DNA from: Trinickia sp. Y13
GTDB lineage: Bacteria > Pseudomonadota > Gammaproteobacteria > Burkholderiales > Burkholderiaceae
DNA length: 64,000 nt
Assembly (NCBI RefSeq): GCF_029522115.1
Contig: NZ_JAKWFK010000010.1
Coordinates: forward strand, 124,001-188,000
Reading direction: 5' to 3'
Below the pieces are notes generated by a model. The model was given only the letters and a program-made list of their open reading frames with translations, was not told the DNA's origin and ran no database searches. Made by a program: the position numbers and the translations under genes. Shown piece by piece: positions 39,118 to 47,887 of this stretch (its first letter is position 1; each line of letters starts with the position of its first letter).

Positions 39118-39351
39118 TCAGTCGAGTACCCAGTGACCACGGACCCAATTCCAATGGTTGCCGACCCACACGTAGCGGCCCTTAACCCAGTGATACTCGG
39201 GCGCGGGCCGCGCGGGCACGACTTCGACCAGCGGCGCGGGCCGCGGCGGCCGGGCCGGCTCGACCACGCAGGCCGCCAGCGTGAGCGCGGCCGCCGACAG
39301 CAATAGCGCCTGCGCGGCGCGTGAGCGAATAAGCGTAAAACGAATCGACAT
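39118..39351 (-). CDS. small YXWGXW-type lipoprotein
   Basis: 77 residues. A lipoprotein signal (AALTLAACVVEP, lipobox LAAC) is followed by a Pro-rich spacer and an aromatic repeat tail, YHWVKGRYVWVGNHW, then a further WVRGHW. Such tails occur in Burkholderia envelope proteins of unknown function. It ends 28 bp from the convergent regulator gene. Confidence 0.82.
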   Translation of the reverse strand: MSIRFTLIRSRAAQALLLSAAALTLAACVVEPARPPRPAPLVEVVPARPAPEYHWVKGRYVWVGNHWNWVRGHWVLD

Positions 39352-39501
39352 CTAACTGCCTCCCTGGGTTGTATTGCCTCGTTACCGGTAAGACCGGCGC
39401 GAGGCGGTGCGTTGTTGCATCGTGACGGGCAATTTCGGCTGCCGGCTCCTGGCAGTGCGGCATTGCGCCGTTGCGCCACGGCCCGCTGCGGTCGCGCGCG
39501 G

Positions 39502-40650
39502 TCAAACGGTAACGAGCCCCGTCAGGGGTTTGGCCTGCGCCGTCTGGGGAAACAGCGAGGCCATCGTGCGATGTGGATCGAGACCGAAGGTCTCGCTCGC
39601 CGCGCCGGCAATCATCGCGTCGAGCGAGGTGGTCGGGCGCAGATCGCGCCCTTCGTAGAGATCCGCCGTGCGCAAGCCGGGCCAGTCGGCCAGCACGCGG
39701 CCGCCCCGAACGGCTCCGCCCAACACCATGGCCGCGGAGCCGGTACCGTGGTCGGTGCCCGCGGTGCCGTTGACGGCTGCCGTGCGCCCGAATTCGGTCG
39801 CTACCACGATCGTCGTCTTGTCCCAGGCGGGGCCGAGGCCATCGTGCAACGCGCCCAGCATCGCGTCGAGCGCCTTGAGCTGCGCCGCAAGGCGCGCGCT
39901 CTGCCCGCTGTGCGTATCCCACCCACCGGTCTCGATCATGGCGATGCGAGGCCCGTCCGCGCGCGCGAGAAAGCTCGCGGCGACTTTTCCGAGACCGGCG
40001 GCGTCGCCTCGGGCGCGTGCGCCACCGGCCATCTCGCGAGCAGCCATGGCCGAGCGCCAAAGCGGCCCGAGTTGCGCATCGTGCTCGTACAGCGCGCCCA
40101 CGCGCAGCAACAAGTCGTCGGGCGGGCTCGGCAAGCTCGAGGGCGCGTAGGAGGCGACGTCGATCTTGCCGCGCAGCGCCGCCGGAACGGTGGGCGCGAA
40201 GGCGATCGCTTCGGCGCGGCTCGGTCCGACGAGCGCGACCAAGCGGTTCAACCAGCCGTCGTGCACGCTGTACGGGGCGCCGCCGCCGGTTTCGAGCACG
40301 TTTTGCCCGTCGAAGTGCGACCGGTCACGATACGGCGTGGCAACCGCATGCACGAACAGAGCTTGCCGTTGCGCATAGAGTTGCGCCGTTTGCTGCAACG
40401 CAGGATGCAATGCGAAGGTGCCGTCGAGCCGCGTCGCAGTCGACGCATCAACGGCGATCGGCCCGCGCAGCGTCGCGTAAGCCGGCTCGGCATAGGGCAC
40501 GACGATGTGCAGCCCATCGGCCGCCCCGCGCTGAATGATGAAGACGAAACGGCGATCCGATTGCACGCTCGCGAACGCCATCCGCGGGGCAACAAGCATC
40601 GCGCCTGCGCCTGCGGCCGTGAATCTCAGGAAATTGCGGCGAGAGAGCAT
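39502..40650 (-). CDS. DUF1501 family protein (Tat-exported, sulfatase-like fold)
   Basis: 382 residues. Twin-arginine signal MLSRRNFLRFTAAGAGAM, then an alkaline-phosphatase-like domain: HSGQSARLAAQL, TIVVATEFGRTAAVNGTAGT and DHGTGSAAMVLG are the conserved blocks. Function unknown; members are usually paired with DUF1800, as here (3 bp gap). Confidence 0.93.
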   Translation of the reverse strand: MLSRRNFLRFTAAGAGAMLVAPRMAFASVQSDRRFVFIIQRGAADGLHIVVPYAEPAYATLRGPIAVDASTATRLDGTFALHPALQQTAQLYAQRQALFVHAVATPYRDRSHFDGQNVLETGGGAPYSVHDGWLNRLVALVGPSRAEAIAFAPTVPAALRGKIDVASYAPSSLPSPPDDLLLRVGALYEHDAQLGPLWRSAMAAREMAGGARARGDAAGLGKVAASFLARADGPRIAMIETGGWDTHSGQSARLAAQLKALDAMLGALHDGLGPAWDKTTIVVATEFGRTAAVNGTAGTDHGTGSAAMVLGGAVRGGRVLADWPGLRTADLYEGRDLRPTTSLDAMIAGAASETFGLDPHRTMASLFPQTAQAKPLTGLVTV

Positions 40651-40653
40651 GGC

Positions 40654-42042
40654 TCACCTCCGTTGAAAGTCGGGCGACACGAGCAGCAGCGCTAGCGCCG
40701 TCTGCGCGCTTTCCGCACGCGCAACGGCAAGCGCCGTCGCAGGACTGAGCGAGCCGGCCGTCAAGACGGGACCGAGGGTGCGCGCATCGACGCGATCGCC
40801 GACGCGCGCCGCGATGCGCTGCGCCAGTTCGACGCGGCGCACGAGCGCATCGGGCGCGGCCCAGCTCGCGGCGACATCGTCATAGCCGGCCGGCGAGCCG
40901 GGTCGCCAAACCGGCTGCCCGAGTTGCGCGAGCAGCGCAGCGGCTTTGACCCCATCCAATTCGCGTGCGCCCAGCCCGCGCAGCGCCGAAATCGTCCAAT
41001 CCCACGGCGTTTTGAACTTGACCGGCGCGCTCGCCCACGGCTCCGGCGAGGCGACGAGCGCACGATAGACAGCGGGCAAATTGCCGCCGCTCGTCTGAAA
41101 CGCGCGGGCTAGGCGCGCAACGAGCGCGGGACTCGGATCGTCGCCGGCGAAATGACGGGCGAGCTTGATCGCGATGTGGTGTGCAGTGGCCGGCGCAGCG
41201 CTGAGATCGTGCAGGATGGCTAGCGCTTGAGCCTCGCCCGCTTGGCCGTAATGCCGGCCCATCACCGTGCGCTCGCCAGGTTCATGCAGACGGGGGCGAA
41301 ACACATAACTGCCGGGCGCACCGCCCTCGCCTTTCGGCCCGACGATGCTCCAACCCGTCAGCGCGCGCGCAAACTCGGTGACGTCATCCTGCGTATAGCC
41401 CGTACGCACGCCCAGCGTGTGCAGCTCCATGATTTCGCGGGCCAAGTTCTCGTTGAGGCCGCGCTTGTGCTGCGGATCGCGCAGGTCGGCGCGCATGGCC
41501 GCGGCGCTGTCGGGGCCGACCGAGCGCACCTGGTCGAGAAACACCTGCATGGCGGGGTGCCGCTCGACGGCGAGCAGCATGTCGTCGAAGCGCCCCAATA
41601 CGTGGGGCCGAATCGCTTCGGCCTCGAACGCCCCCGCCAGCGCGGCCACCTGTGGCTTTTCGGTCGAAATCGCGAAGTGGTTGCTCCAGAAATGCACGAG
41701 CCGCTCGACCAACGGCGCGGGGCTCGTCAGCGCGCTCTGCACGCGGGCGTCCACTGCCTCGCGATAAGCATCGCGCACCTCGGTCCTGACCATCTGCCGT
41801 GCCGCGAGCTTGGCCCCTTCGTCCACGCCGCTTGCGGCCTGCCGGCGCGCGGCCGCAAGCGAGCCCGCCAGCGACTGCGCATCCGGCACCGGCGCCCAGG
41901 CGGCTGGCTTCGGCTCGTAGCGATCGAATTGCGCGAGCAGCCACGCTTTCGGATCGGCCGGCGGCGGCTCGTCGTCGCGCGCGCCCAGGCCGAAACGGTT
42001 CAGCGCGATGGCCGCTTCGGTCAAATGCGGTGAATCGGTCAT
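40654..42042 (-). CDS. DUF1800 family protein
   Basis: 462 residues. AIALNRFGLGARDDEPPP begins the domain, ERLVHFWSNHFAIST is central, and NENLAREIMELHTLGVRTGY is the best-conserved block. No signal peptide is obvious, in contrast to its DUF1501 partner. Biochemical role unknown; the pair is widespread in proteobacteria. Confidence 0.93.
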   Translation of the reverse strand: MTDSPHLTEAAIALNRFGLGARDDEPPPADPKAWLLAQFDRYEPKPAAWAPVPDAQSLAGSLAAARRQAASGVDEGAKLAARQMVRTEVRDAYREAVDARVQSALTSPAPLVERLVHFWSNHFAISTEKPQVAALAGAFEAEAIRPHVLGRFDDMLLAVERHPAMQVFLDQVRSVGPDSAAAMRADLRDPQHKRGLNENLAREIMELHTLGVRTGYTQDDVTEFARALTGWSIVGPKGEGGAPGSYVFRPRLHEPGERTVMGRHYGQAGEAQALAILHDLSAAPATAHHIAIKLARHFAGDDPSPALVARLARAFQTSGGNLPAVYRALVASPEPWASAPVKFKTPWDWTISALRGLGARELDGVKAAALLAQLGQPVWRPGSPAGYDDVAASWAAPDALVRRVELAQRIAARVGDRVDARTLGPVLTAGSLSPATALAVARAESAQTALALLLVSPDFQRR

Positions 42043-42295
42043 GCTGGCCTCGCTTCTTGATGTGGCGTTGCGTCGGTATGGTGCTTAAACGCAGCGTATG
42101 CGCGTAACCCGTCGCTGCGGGCGCAGATTTTTATCCCTAGGCCGGGAGGCGACCCCCAACGAGAATGGCGCGCCCAGGCGAAGCCGCTTCGACGACACTG
42201 GCACTACCCCACAAACCGCCTATCCTAAGAGTGCGCCGCCCTCGCGCTTGGCGATCGCGGTCGTCTCCGCTCTTTCCCTCCTACGGAGGTCCGCC

Positions 42296-42781
42296 ATGAC
42301 GATGAGTGCCACCCTCGAGGCATGCCTGCACGACAAAGGCTGCCAATACGACGTCCTTCACCATCCGTACAGCCACTCGAGCATCGAAACCGCCGCGGCG
42401 GCCCATGTGCCCGGCGAACGCTTGGCCAAGACAGTCTTGCTCGAAGACGAGCAAGGCTACGTGGCGGCCGTCCTGCCGTCGACGCATGCAGTGCGCCTCT
42501 CGGAAATCTGGGAGATGACGGGCCGGCATTTGACGCTCGCGAGCGAAACCGACATGCGCGAATTGTTCAAGGATTGCGCGCCCGGCGCGCTACCGCCCGT
42601 GTGCACCGAATACGGCATGATGACCTTCCTCGACGAAAGCCTCGCCCAGCAACCCGAGATCTATTTCGAGGCCGGCGATCACGAGGAATTGGTGCACATG
42701 CGATCCGATCAATTCCTAGCGCTGATGGACGGCGCCGAACGGGCGCGCTTCGCGCATCGGATGCAGGGCGTCTCGTTCTGA
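42296..42781 (+). CDS. YbaK/EbsC-type aminoacyl-tRNA deacylase
   Basis: 161 residues. The N-terminal strand is CQYDVLHHPYSHSSIETAAA and the conserved lysine is in RLAKTVLLEDE; FKDCAPGALPPV closes the editing site. It would hydrolyse mischarged tRNA. An excellent ribosome site (GGAGGT, 5 nt away) fixes the start at 42296; the longer frame from 42098 is not needed. Confidence 0.88.
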   Translation: MTMSATLEACLHDKGCQYDVLHHPYSHSSIETAAAAHVPGERLAKTVLLEDEQGYVAAVLPSTHAVRLSEIWEMTGRHLTLASETDMRELFKDCAPGALPPVCTEYGMMTFLDESLAQQPEIYFEAGDHEELVHMRSDQFLALMDGAERARFAHRMQGVSF

Positions 42782-42803
42782 CCGCGCAGCGGCAGGGCGC
42801 GGC

Positions 42804-43331
42804 TCAGCGCGCGCTCGCCTCGGATGTCGCGTTCGGGTTCGGCGCGAGCGCGCGGTTGCCCGGCGGCTGCCGCCACTGCCCGCGCAGCGTCAAGCTTTGC
42901 GCGAAAACCGTGCGTTCGGCTGGCGTTAGCGTCGCGACGAACTCGGCCACGGCCGCCTCGATGCGCTCGCGCACCGCGCGATCGGCGGCGCGGGTATGGG
43001 CCAGCGCTGCATCGAGCGCGCTGCGATCGAACGGCGCAGCAGCAACGAGGCGCAACACCTCGCGCCGCCCTTCGCGCGCTTGCTGCACGAGCGGACGCGC
43101 CTCTCGCCGCGCTCGCCGCAGCGCTTCCTGGAATTGACGCTGCCGCTCGGGCGAGAGCTCCTGGGCGGCGAAACGCAGCGCCGTTGGGGCCGCCGGCCGC
43201 GCGCCGACGGCGACCTCGGCAACCTGCCGGGCCGCGAACCAGCGATAGGCCCCGCCCGCGATCGCGCCCAACAAAAACAGGTTCAGCGCCACCGAGCCGA
43301 TGCAAAGCGCCTTCATCGCACGTGTCGTCAT
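42804..43331 (-). CDS. CnrX/Spy-like periplasmic metal-sensor protein
   Basis: 175 residues: one N-terminal membrane anchor (LCIGSVALNLFLLGAIAGG) and a helical periplasmic hairpin rich in Arg and Glu with ELSPERQRQFQEALRRAR, the pattern of the heavy-metal-resistance (CnrX/Spy) family. His and Met ligands of CnrX are scarce, so a metal ligand set is not obvious. The start overlaps the upstream gene (ATGA). Confidence 0.78.
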   Translation of the reverse strand: MTTRAMKALCIGSVALNLFLLGAIAGGAYRWFAARQVAEVAVGARPAAPTALRFAAQELSPERQRQFQEALRRARREARPLVQQAREGRREVLRLVAAAPFDRSALDAALAHTRAADRAVRERIEAAVAEFVATLTPAERTVFAQSLTLRGQWRQPPGNRALAPNPNATSEASAR

Positions 43332-43771
43332 TCGATGCTCCCATCCCCTACCGTTGCATCGAACCCCGTCGATAAGTACGAAGGCTCGTGGTATCCCGTC
43401 GGATGTTCGCTCATCGTCATCAACAGCGACATGGCCATCGCCCCCGCGGCAAGCCCAGCCACGCCCGCGCCGGCCAATGCGGCGCCCGATAGCCACCAGC
43501 GCGCCGGTCGCGCCCTGACCGTGCGCGCTCCGCTCGGCGCTGGCGCCGAGGAGACGATGCGCTGCTGCAGCGCGCGGCTCGCCGCCTCGACGACATCGGC
43601 GTCCAGGCCGGCATCGAGCGAAGCGGCCGCCGCCAGCCGTTGCTGCGCTTCGCGCGGATGCGCTTGAGCGAACGCGCGGGCCGAGGCGCGTTCGTCGTCG
43701 GGCCAGCGGCGCGGGTCGGCGCCATAGGCGTCGACGATGCGCGCGAATCGTTCTAGGGTCATCGTCGTCAT
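43328..43771 (-). CDS. putative transmembrane anti-sigma factor (CnrY-like position)
   Basis: 147 residues. The N-terminus (MTLERFARIVDAYGADPRRW, then PDDERASARAF) is a motif common to small proteins paired with ECF sigma genes; one membrane span lies near residues 92-115. It is sandwiched between an ECF sigma and a periplasmic sensor, so anti-sigma function is inferred from context. AAGGA 7 nt upstream supports the start at 43771. Confidence 0.75.
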   Translation of the reverse strand: MTTMTLERFARIVDAYGADPRRWPDDERASARAFAQAHPREAQQRLAAAASLDAGLDADVVEAASRALQQRIVSSAPAPSGARTVRARPARWWLSGAALAGAGVAGLAAGAMAMSLLMTMSEHPTGYHEPSYLSTGFDATVGDGSIE

Positions 43772-43790
43772 GATCGATCCTTGCAAGTCG

Positions 43791-44423
43791 TCACCGTTTG
43801 CGCGTCGAGGCCGAGGCCGGCGGCTCGCCCTCGGCGGCTGGATTCAAATGCGCCAAATGCGCCCGCACGCCCCGGCGCGCGCGCACGAGCAGGCTCTCGA
43901 GCGCCTCGACGCTCAGGCCCATGACGCCCGCCGCGTCCGCATTCGACAGCTCTTGGTAGTAGGTCAGCACGAGCGCCTCGCGCTGACGCGGCGGCAGGGC
44001 CGCGAGCGCTTGCCGCACATGCTCGCCATGCTGGCGCGCCTCGAGCGCCGCCTCTGGCCCGCCCGGCGTCGGCACTTCTTGCTCGTATTGAGCATCCTGC
44101 AGCGTCTCGTCGGGCACTTCGCGCCGCGCGCGCAGCCGGTCGTAGCAAAGGTTCATGGCGACCCGATGCAGCCATGTGTCGAAACGCGCCTCGCCTTCGC
44201 GCCAATGCGGCGCTTGCTTCCAGATCCGCACGAAGGCCTCCTGCGCGACGTCCTCGGCCTCCATGCGATCGCCGAGCATGCGAGCCGCCAACGCGAGCAG
44301 ACGTGGCAGCTTGTGCGTCACCAACAGGCGCACGGCCGACGCATCTCCGCGCGCGACGCGCGCGAGCAGTTCGGCATCGAGATCGCGCTCGCTCAACGCG
44401 CACCGCTTCGGCTTTGAATGCAC
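43791..44423 (-). CDS. RpoE/CnrH-like ECF sigma factor
   Basis: 210 residues. Region 2: LALAARMLGDRMEAEDVAQE, then AFVRIWK; region 4: LPPRQREALVLTYYQELSN, then GLSVEALESLLVRARRGV. It heads a three-gene unit with a putative anti-sigma (19-bp gap) and a CnrX-like sensor. Metal or envelope stress is the likely cue. Confidence 0.93.
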   Translation of the reverse strand: MHSKPKRCALSERDLDAELLARVARGDASAVRLLVTHKLPRLLALAARMLGDRMEAEDVAQEAFVRIWKQAPHWREGEARFDTWLHRVAMNLCYDRLRARREVPDETLQDAQYEQEVPTPGGPEAALEARQHGEHVRQALAALPPRQREALVLTYYQELSNADAAGVMGLSVEALESLLVRARRGVRAHLAHLNPAAEGEPPASASTRKR

Positions 44424-44709
44424 TGCATCATGAGAAAGGGTCCGTTCGTCGTTCCGTGGGTTCGTAGGGGCCGTCCCTGCTTAAACGGACGCCGCCGCAA
44501 AACCCGTCGCGAAGCGTCGCAAAGCCTATGGGCCGTTCACGCTAATTACGGGCTTGCGCTAGCCTATCGCAGTTGGTGTAAGCCCTAAGGCGGCCTTTTT
44601 TGAAAACCTTTACGGCGCGAGCGGAACCGGCATAGAGTCGAAGCGCTACGCCTTTCTCCGTACTACCGTTGTCCATCTGCACCACCCTTCGTTTCGAGGA
44701 GTGATTTTC

Positions 44710-44925
44710 ATGGTTCTTCGGTTACTCGCCGCATTGCCGTTCATCGGCATCTTGCTCGGCGTCCCATTCGTCAATCGCGTCGAGCCGCTCATCCTGGGCA
44801 TGCCGCTCGTGCTCGCGTGGATCGTGTTCTGGGTCGTCATGAGCGCGCTCATCATGGCGCTCGTTTATCGGCTCGACCCGGCCAATCGCGTCGGCGCCGT
44901 ACCTACAGAGGAGGCCGGCTCATGA
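44710..44925 (+). CDS. DUF3311 small membrane protein
   Basis: 71 residues with two hydrophobic spans (LLAALPFIGILLGVPFVNRV and the stretch around AWIVFWVVMSALIMALVYRL). Members precede sodium:solute symporter genes, as here; the stop overlaps the symporter start (ATGA at 44922-44925). GAGGAG 9 nt upstream favours the ATG at 44710 over the GTG at 44701. Probably an accessory subunit. Confidence 0.88.
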   Translation: MVLRLLAALPFIGILLGVPFVNRVEPLILGMPLVLAWIVFWVVMSALIMALVYRLDPANRVGAVPTEEAGS

Positions 44926-46397
44926 ATAGCGCGCTTCTCATCATCGTCGCCATTACGCTAGTTGCATTAGGGCTCGGGGTGCGAGCCCGCCGCGGCCACG
45001 ACATGAACCTCGAGCAGTGGTCGGTCGGCGGACGCAGCTTCGGCACGGCTTTCGTGTTTCTGCTGATGGCAGGGGAAATCTATACGACGTTCACCTTCCT
45101 CGGCGGCAGCGGCTTCGCCTACGGCAAAGGCGCCGCAGCGTACTACATCCTCTCGTACGCAACGCTCGCCTACATCATTTCGTACTGGCTGTTGCCCCCG
45201 ATCTGGCGCTATGCGAAATCGCATCGCTTGGTGTCGCAGCCGCACTTCCTGGCGAGCAAATACGCGAGCCCGTCGCTTGGCGTGCTGGTGGCGATCGTCG
45301 ACGTCGTCGCGCTCGTGCCGTATCTCGTGCTGCAGTTCAAGGGCTTGGGCATCATCGTGGCGACGGCCTCTTATGGCGTCATCTCGCCTACCGCAGCCGT
45401 GTGGATCGGCGCGATCGTCGTCACGCTCTACGTGACGATATCGGGCGTGCGCGGCTCGGCCTGGAACTCCGTGGTGAAGGACCTGATGATCCTCGCGATC
45501 GTCATCTTCCTCGGCGTGTATTTGCCGATTCACTTCTACGGCGGCTTCGCGCCAATGTTCCACGCGATCGATACGGCCAAGCCCGGCTTCCTGACGTTCC
45601 CTGCGAAAGGATCTAGCGTGGCGTGGTTCCAGTCGACCGTGCTGCTGACTGCGCTCGGCTTCTTCATGTGGCCGCATACGTTCGGCTCGATCTTCACGGC
45701 GCGCGACGATCGGATCTTCAGGCGCAACGCGGCCGTGCTGCCGCTGTACCAATTGATTTTGCTGTTCGTGTTCTTCGTCGGCTTCGCGGCGTCGCTGAAG
45801 GTGCCCGGCCTGAAGGGCAGCAACATCGATTTGTCGTTGTTCCACCTGTCGCTGCAAGCATTCGACCCGTGGTTCATCGGCGTGATCGGTGCGGCCGGCG
45901 TGCTGACCGCGCTCGTGCCGGGTTCGATGATTCTGAACGCGGCCGCGACGCTGCTCGCCAATGACGTCTACCGTGGGGCGGTCAATCGCCAGGCTCCCGA
46001 CACGACGGTCACGCAGCTCGCGCGCTTGCTCGTGCCCGTGATCGCGCTCGTCGCCGTCTTCTTCACGCTGCGCGGCGGCGAGACGATCGTCGCCTTGTTG
46101 TTGATGGGGTACAGCTTCGTCACGCAATTGTTCCCCGCCGTGCTGACGAGCCTCGCCGCGCGCAACTGGGTGACCAAGCAAGGCGCGTTCGCCGGCATCG
46201 TGGCGGGCGTGGCCGTGGTCGCCTACACGACGCTCACGCACGCTAGCATCGGCCAATGGTTCCCCTTCCTGCCCGATAAGATCAAAGACCTCAACATCGG
46301 GCTCGTCGCCCTTGCGTTGAACATCGTCGTGCTCGTGATCGTTAGTGCCGCGACGCAGCCGCGCGCCGCGGGACAATCGCAGGCTCGGACCTTCTGA
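44922..46397 (+). CDS. sodium:solute symporter family permease
   Basis: 491 residues, about 13 membrane spans. EQWSVGGRSFGTAFVFLLMA and GEIYTTFTFLGGSGFAYGKG are SSS-family signatures, and the coupled DUF3311 gene is typical of monocarboxylate permeases of the MctP group. The substrate is probably a small organic acid, but sequence does not settle it. Confidence 0.92.
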   Translation: MNSALLIIVAITLVALGLGVRARRGHDMNLEQWSVGGRSFGTAFVFLLMAGEIYTTFTFLGGSGFAYGKGAAAYYILSYATLAYIISYWLLPPIWRYAKSHRLVSQPHFLASKYASPSLGVLVAIVDVVALVPYLVLQFKGLGIIVATASYGVISPTAAVWIGAIVVTLYVTISGVRGSAWNSVVKDLMILAIVIFLGVYLPIHFYGGFAPMFHAIDTAKPGFLTFPAKGSSVAWFQSTVLLTALGFFMWPHTFGSIFTARDDRIFRRNAAVLPLYQLILLFVFFVGFAASLKVPGLKGSNIDLSLFHLSLQAFDPWFIGVIGAAGVLTALVPGSMILNAAATLLANDVYRGAVNRQAPDTTVTQLARLLVPVIALVAVFFTLRGGETIVALLLMGYSFVTQLFPAVLTSLAARNWVTKQGAFAGIVAGVAVVAYTTLTHASIGQWFPFLPDKIKDLNIGLVALALNIVVLVIVSAATQPRAAGQSQARTF

Positions 46398-46756
46398 TGG
46401 CCGGCTAAGCCCGTGCGCCGTGCGTCAGTTCGGCGCACGGCGTTTGGCGCACCGTGCGGACTCGCTGACGCGGCGCGTCCCTCTCCCCCAAGCCCCCCCT
46501 CCGCCAAGACCCGCAGCCATTGCGCTCGGACCGGACGAGCGCGGACGCCACCCTTGCTCGAAGGCTCACCATCCTCTTGCAGAGATCGTCGCCAACGCTC
46601 GGCGGGCCTGCGTCGCGGCGCTCGCTTTTCACGAAGATGGCAGCCATTTATCGCCTCTTGTTCTAACGATATGGCCTTTTCTTCTAAGTAACGGTACGGC
46701 GCCAGCTTACAATCGCAGCCTTACTCGCCACGGCCCAGTCGCCACTTCGAACGCAG
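46398..46756. other. intergenic region, symporter / TauE-SafE permease
   Basis: 359 bp with no gene. TACAAT at 46708-46713, about 45 nt before the permease ATG, is a candidate -10, but no good -35 stands in front of it. Confidence 0.45.
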
Positions 46757-47545
46757 ATGTCCCTGCCCCACATCAACCTTCTGTACTCCGCTTCCGGCCT
46801 CGGCGTCGGTTTTCTCGTCGGCTTGACGGGCGTGGGAGGCGGCTCGTTGATGACGCCGCTGCTCGTGCTGCTCTTCGGCGTGCATCCGGCCACGGCGGTC
46901 GGCACGGACTTGCTCTATGCGGCCGTGACGAAGGCGACGGGCACCCTCGTGCACGGGCTGAAGGGCTCGATCGATTGGCGCGTGACGGGCCGCCTCGCGT
47001 GCGGCAGCATACCGGCCGCCGCTGTGACGCTGTGGTTGCTGCAGCGTTACGGGATGCAATCGAAGGCGGCGCTATCGCTTATCCAACACGTGCTCGGCAT
47101 TGCGTTGTTGATCACTTCGGTGGCGCTGATATTTCGCCCGCAACTGGCCGCGCTCGCCGCTCGTGCGCCGCGTCGCTCCGGCCCTGTGCGCACGGCGCTG
47201 CTCACTGCGTTGACGGGTGCGGTGCTCGGCGCGCTGGTCTCGTTGACCTCGGTCGGCGCCGGTGCCATTGGTGTGACCGTGCTGCTGCTGCTCTATCCGC
47301 TCTTGCCCACCTCGCGCATCGTCGGCTCCGACATCGCGCATGCCGTCCCGCTCGCACTCGTGGCCGGCATGGGCCATTGGCTGCTCGGCTCGGTCGATGT
47401 CGCCATGTTGATCTCGTTGCTGATCGGCTCGCTGCCGGGCATCGCGCTCGGCAGCCATCTGACTTCGCGCGCGCCCGAAGCGCTGCTGCGCAATTTGCTC
47501 GCCGCCATTCTCGTGTTGGTCGGCGCGCGGCTCGTTTGGGTGTAG
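46757..47545 (+). CDS. TauE/SafE family permease
   Basis: 262 residues with about eight spans in two halves, each starting with the family motif: GVGFLVGLTGVGGGSLMTPL in the first and LGALVSLTSVGAGAIGV in the second. It exports sulfite, sulfonates or related anions in characterised members; the substrate here is unknown. Confidence 0.92.
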   Translation: MSLPHINLLYSASGLGVGFLVGLTGVGGGSLMTPLLVLLFGVHPATAVGTDLLYAAVTKATGTLVHGLKGSIDWRVTGRLACGSIPAAAVTLWLLQRYGMQSKAALSLIQHVLGIALLITSVALIFRPQLAALAARAPRRSGPVRTALLTALTGAVLGALVSLTSVGAGAIGVTVLLLLYPLLPTSRIVGSDIAHAVPLALVAGMGHWLLGSVDVAMLISLLIGSLPGIALGSHLTSRAPEALLRNLLAAILVLVGARLVWV

Positions 47546-47814
47546 CGGCTTCGAGGCGCGGTTACAACCGCGCCGCACCCCGAAGCGTTTGCCGCTACTG
47601 CTTTCCACTCCACCGTGTAGACGCCCGCGACGTTCGTGATCGACGGATCGTTGCCGCCTGCGTTGGACAAGATGAACGGACAGATGCCGGTATTGATCGA
47701 CGTCGCGCGGCCGTCGTACTGACCGAGCGCCGTGCCCGGCACGAGCGTGCCGAAGAAGTTGCACAACGACACCCAGGCAGCCAACAACGGGCTACGATGC
47801 TTAGTAGTGCTCAT
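47546..47814 (-). pseudogene. orphan 5' gene fragment of unknown family
   Basis: From an ATG at 47814 about 85 codons look coding (strong G/C in third positions): MSTTKHRSPLLAAWVSLCNF, then YDGRATSINTGICPFILSN and VYTVEWKAVAANASGC. After about 47546 the frame runs antisense through the TauE/SafE gene and is not coding in character. I read it as the start of a gene whose 3' end has been lost. I cannot name the family. Confidence 0.4.
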
Positions 47815-47887
47815 TGATTTTTCGAAAAACTTATCGATGACCGCACACGGGCAACACCGGCGACGACAGCCTGGTCGGTCGGTGCTT

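Noticed and set aside
44967..46376. 469-codon minus-strand frame opposite the symporter
   Set aside because: Very high Glu/His/Arg content typical of antisense to a membrane protein; no signature.
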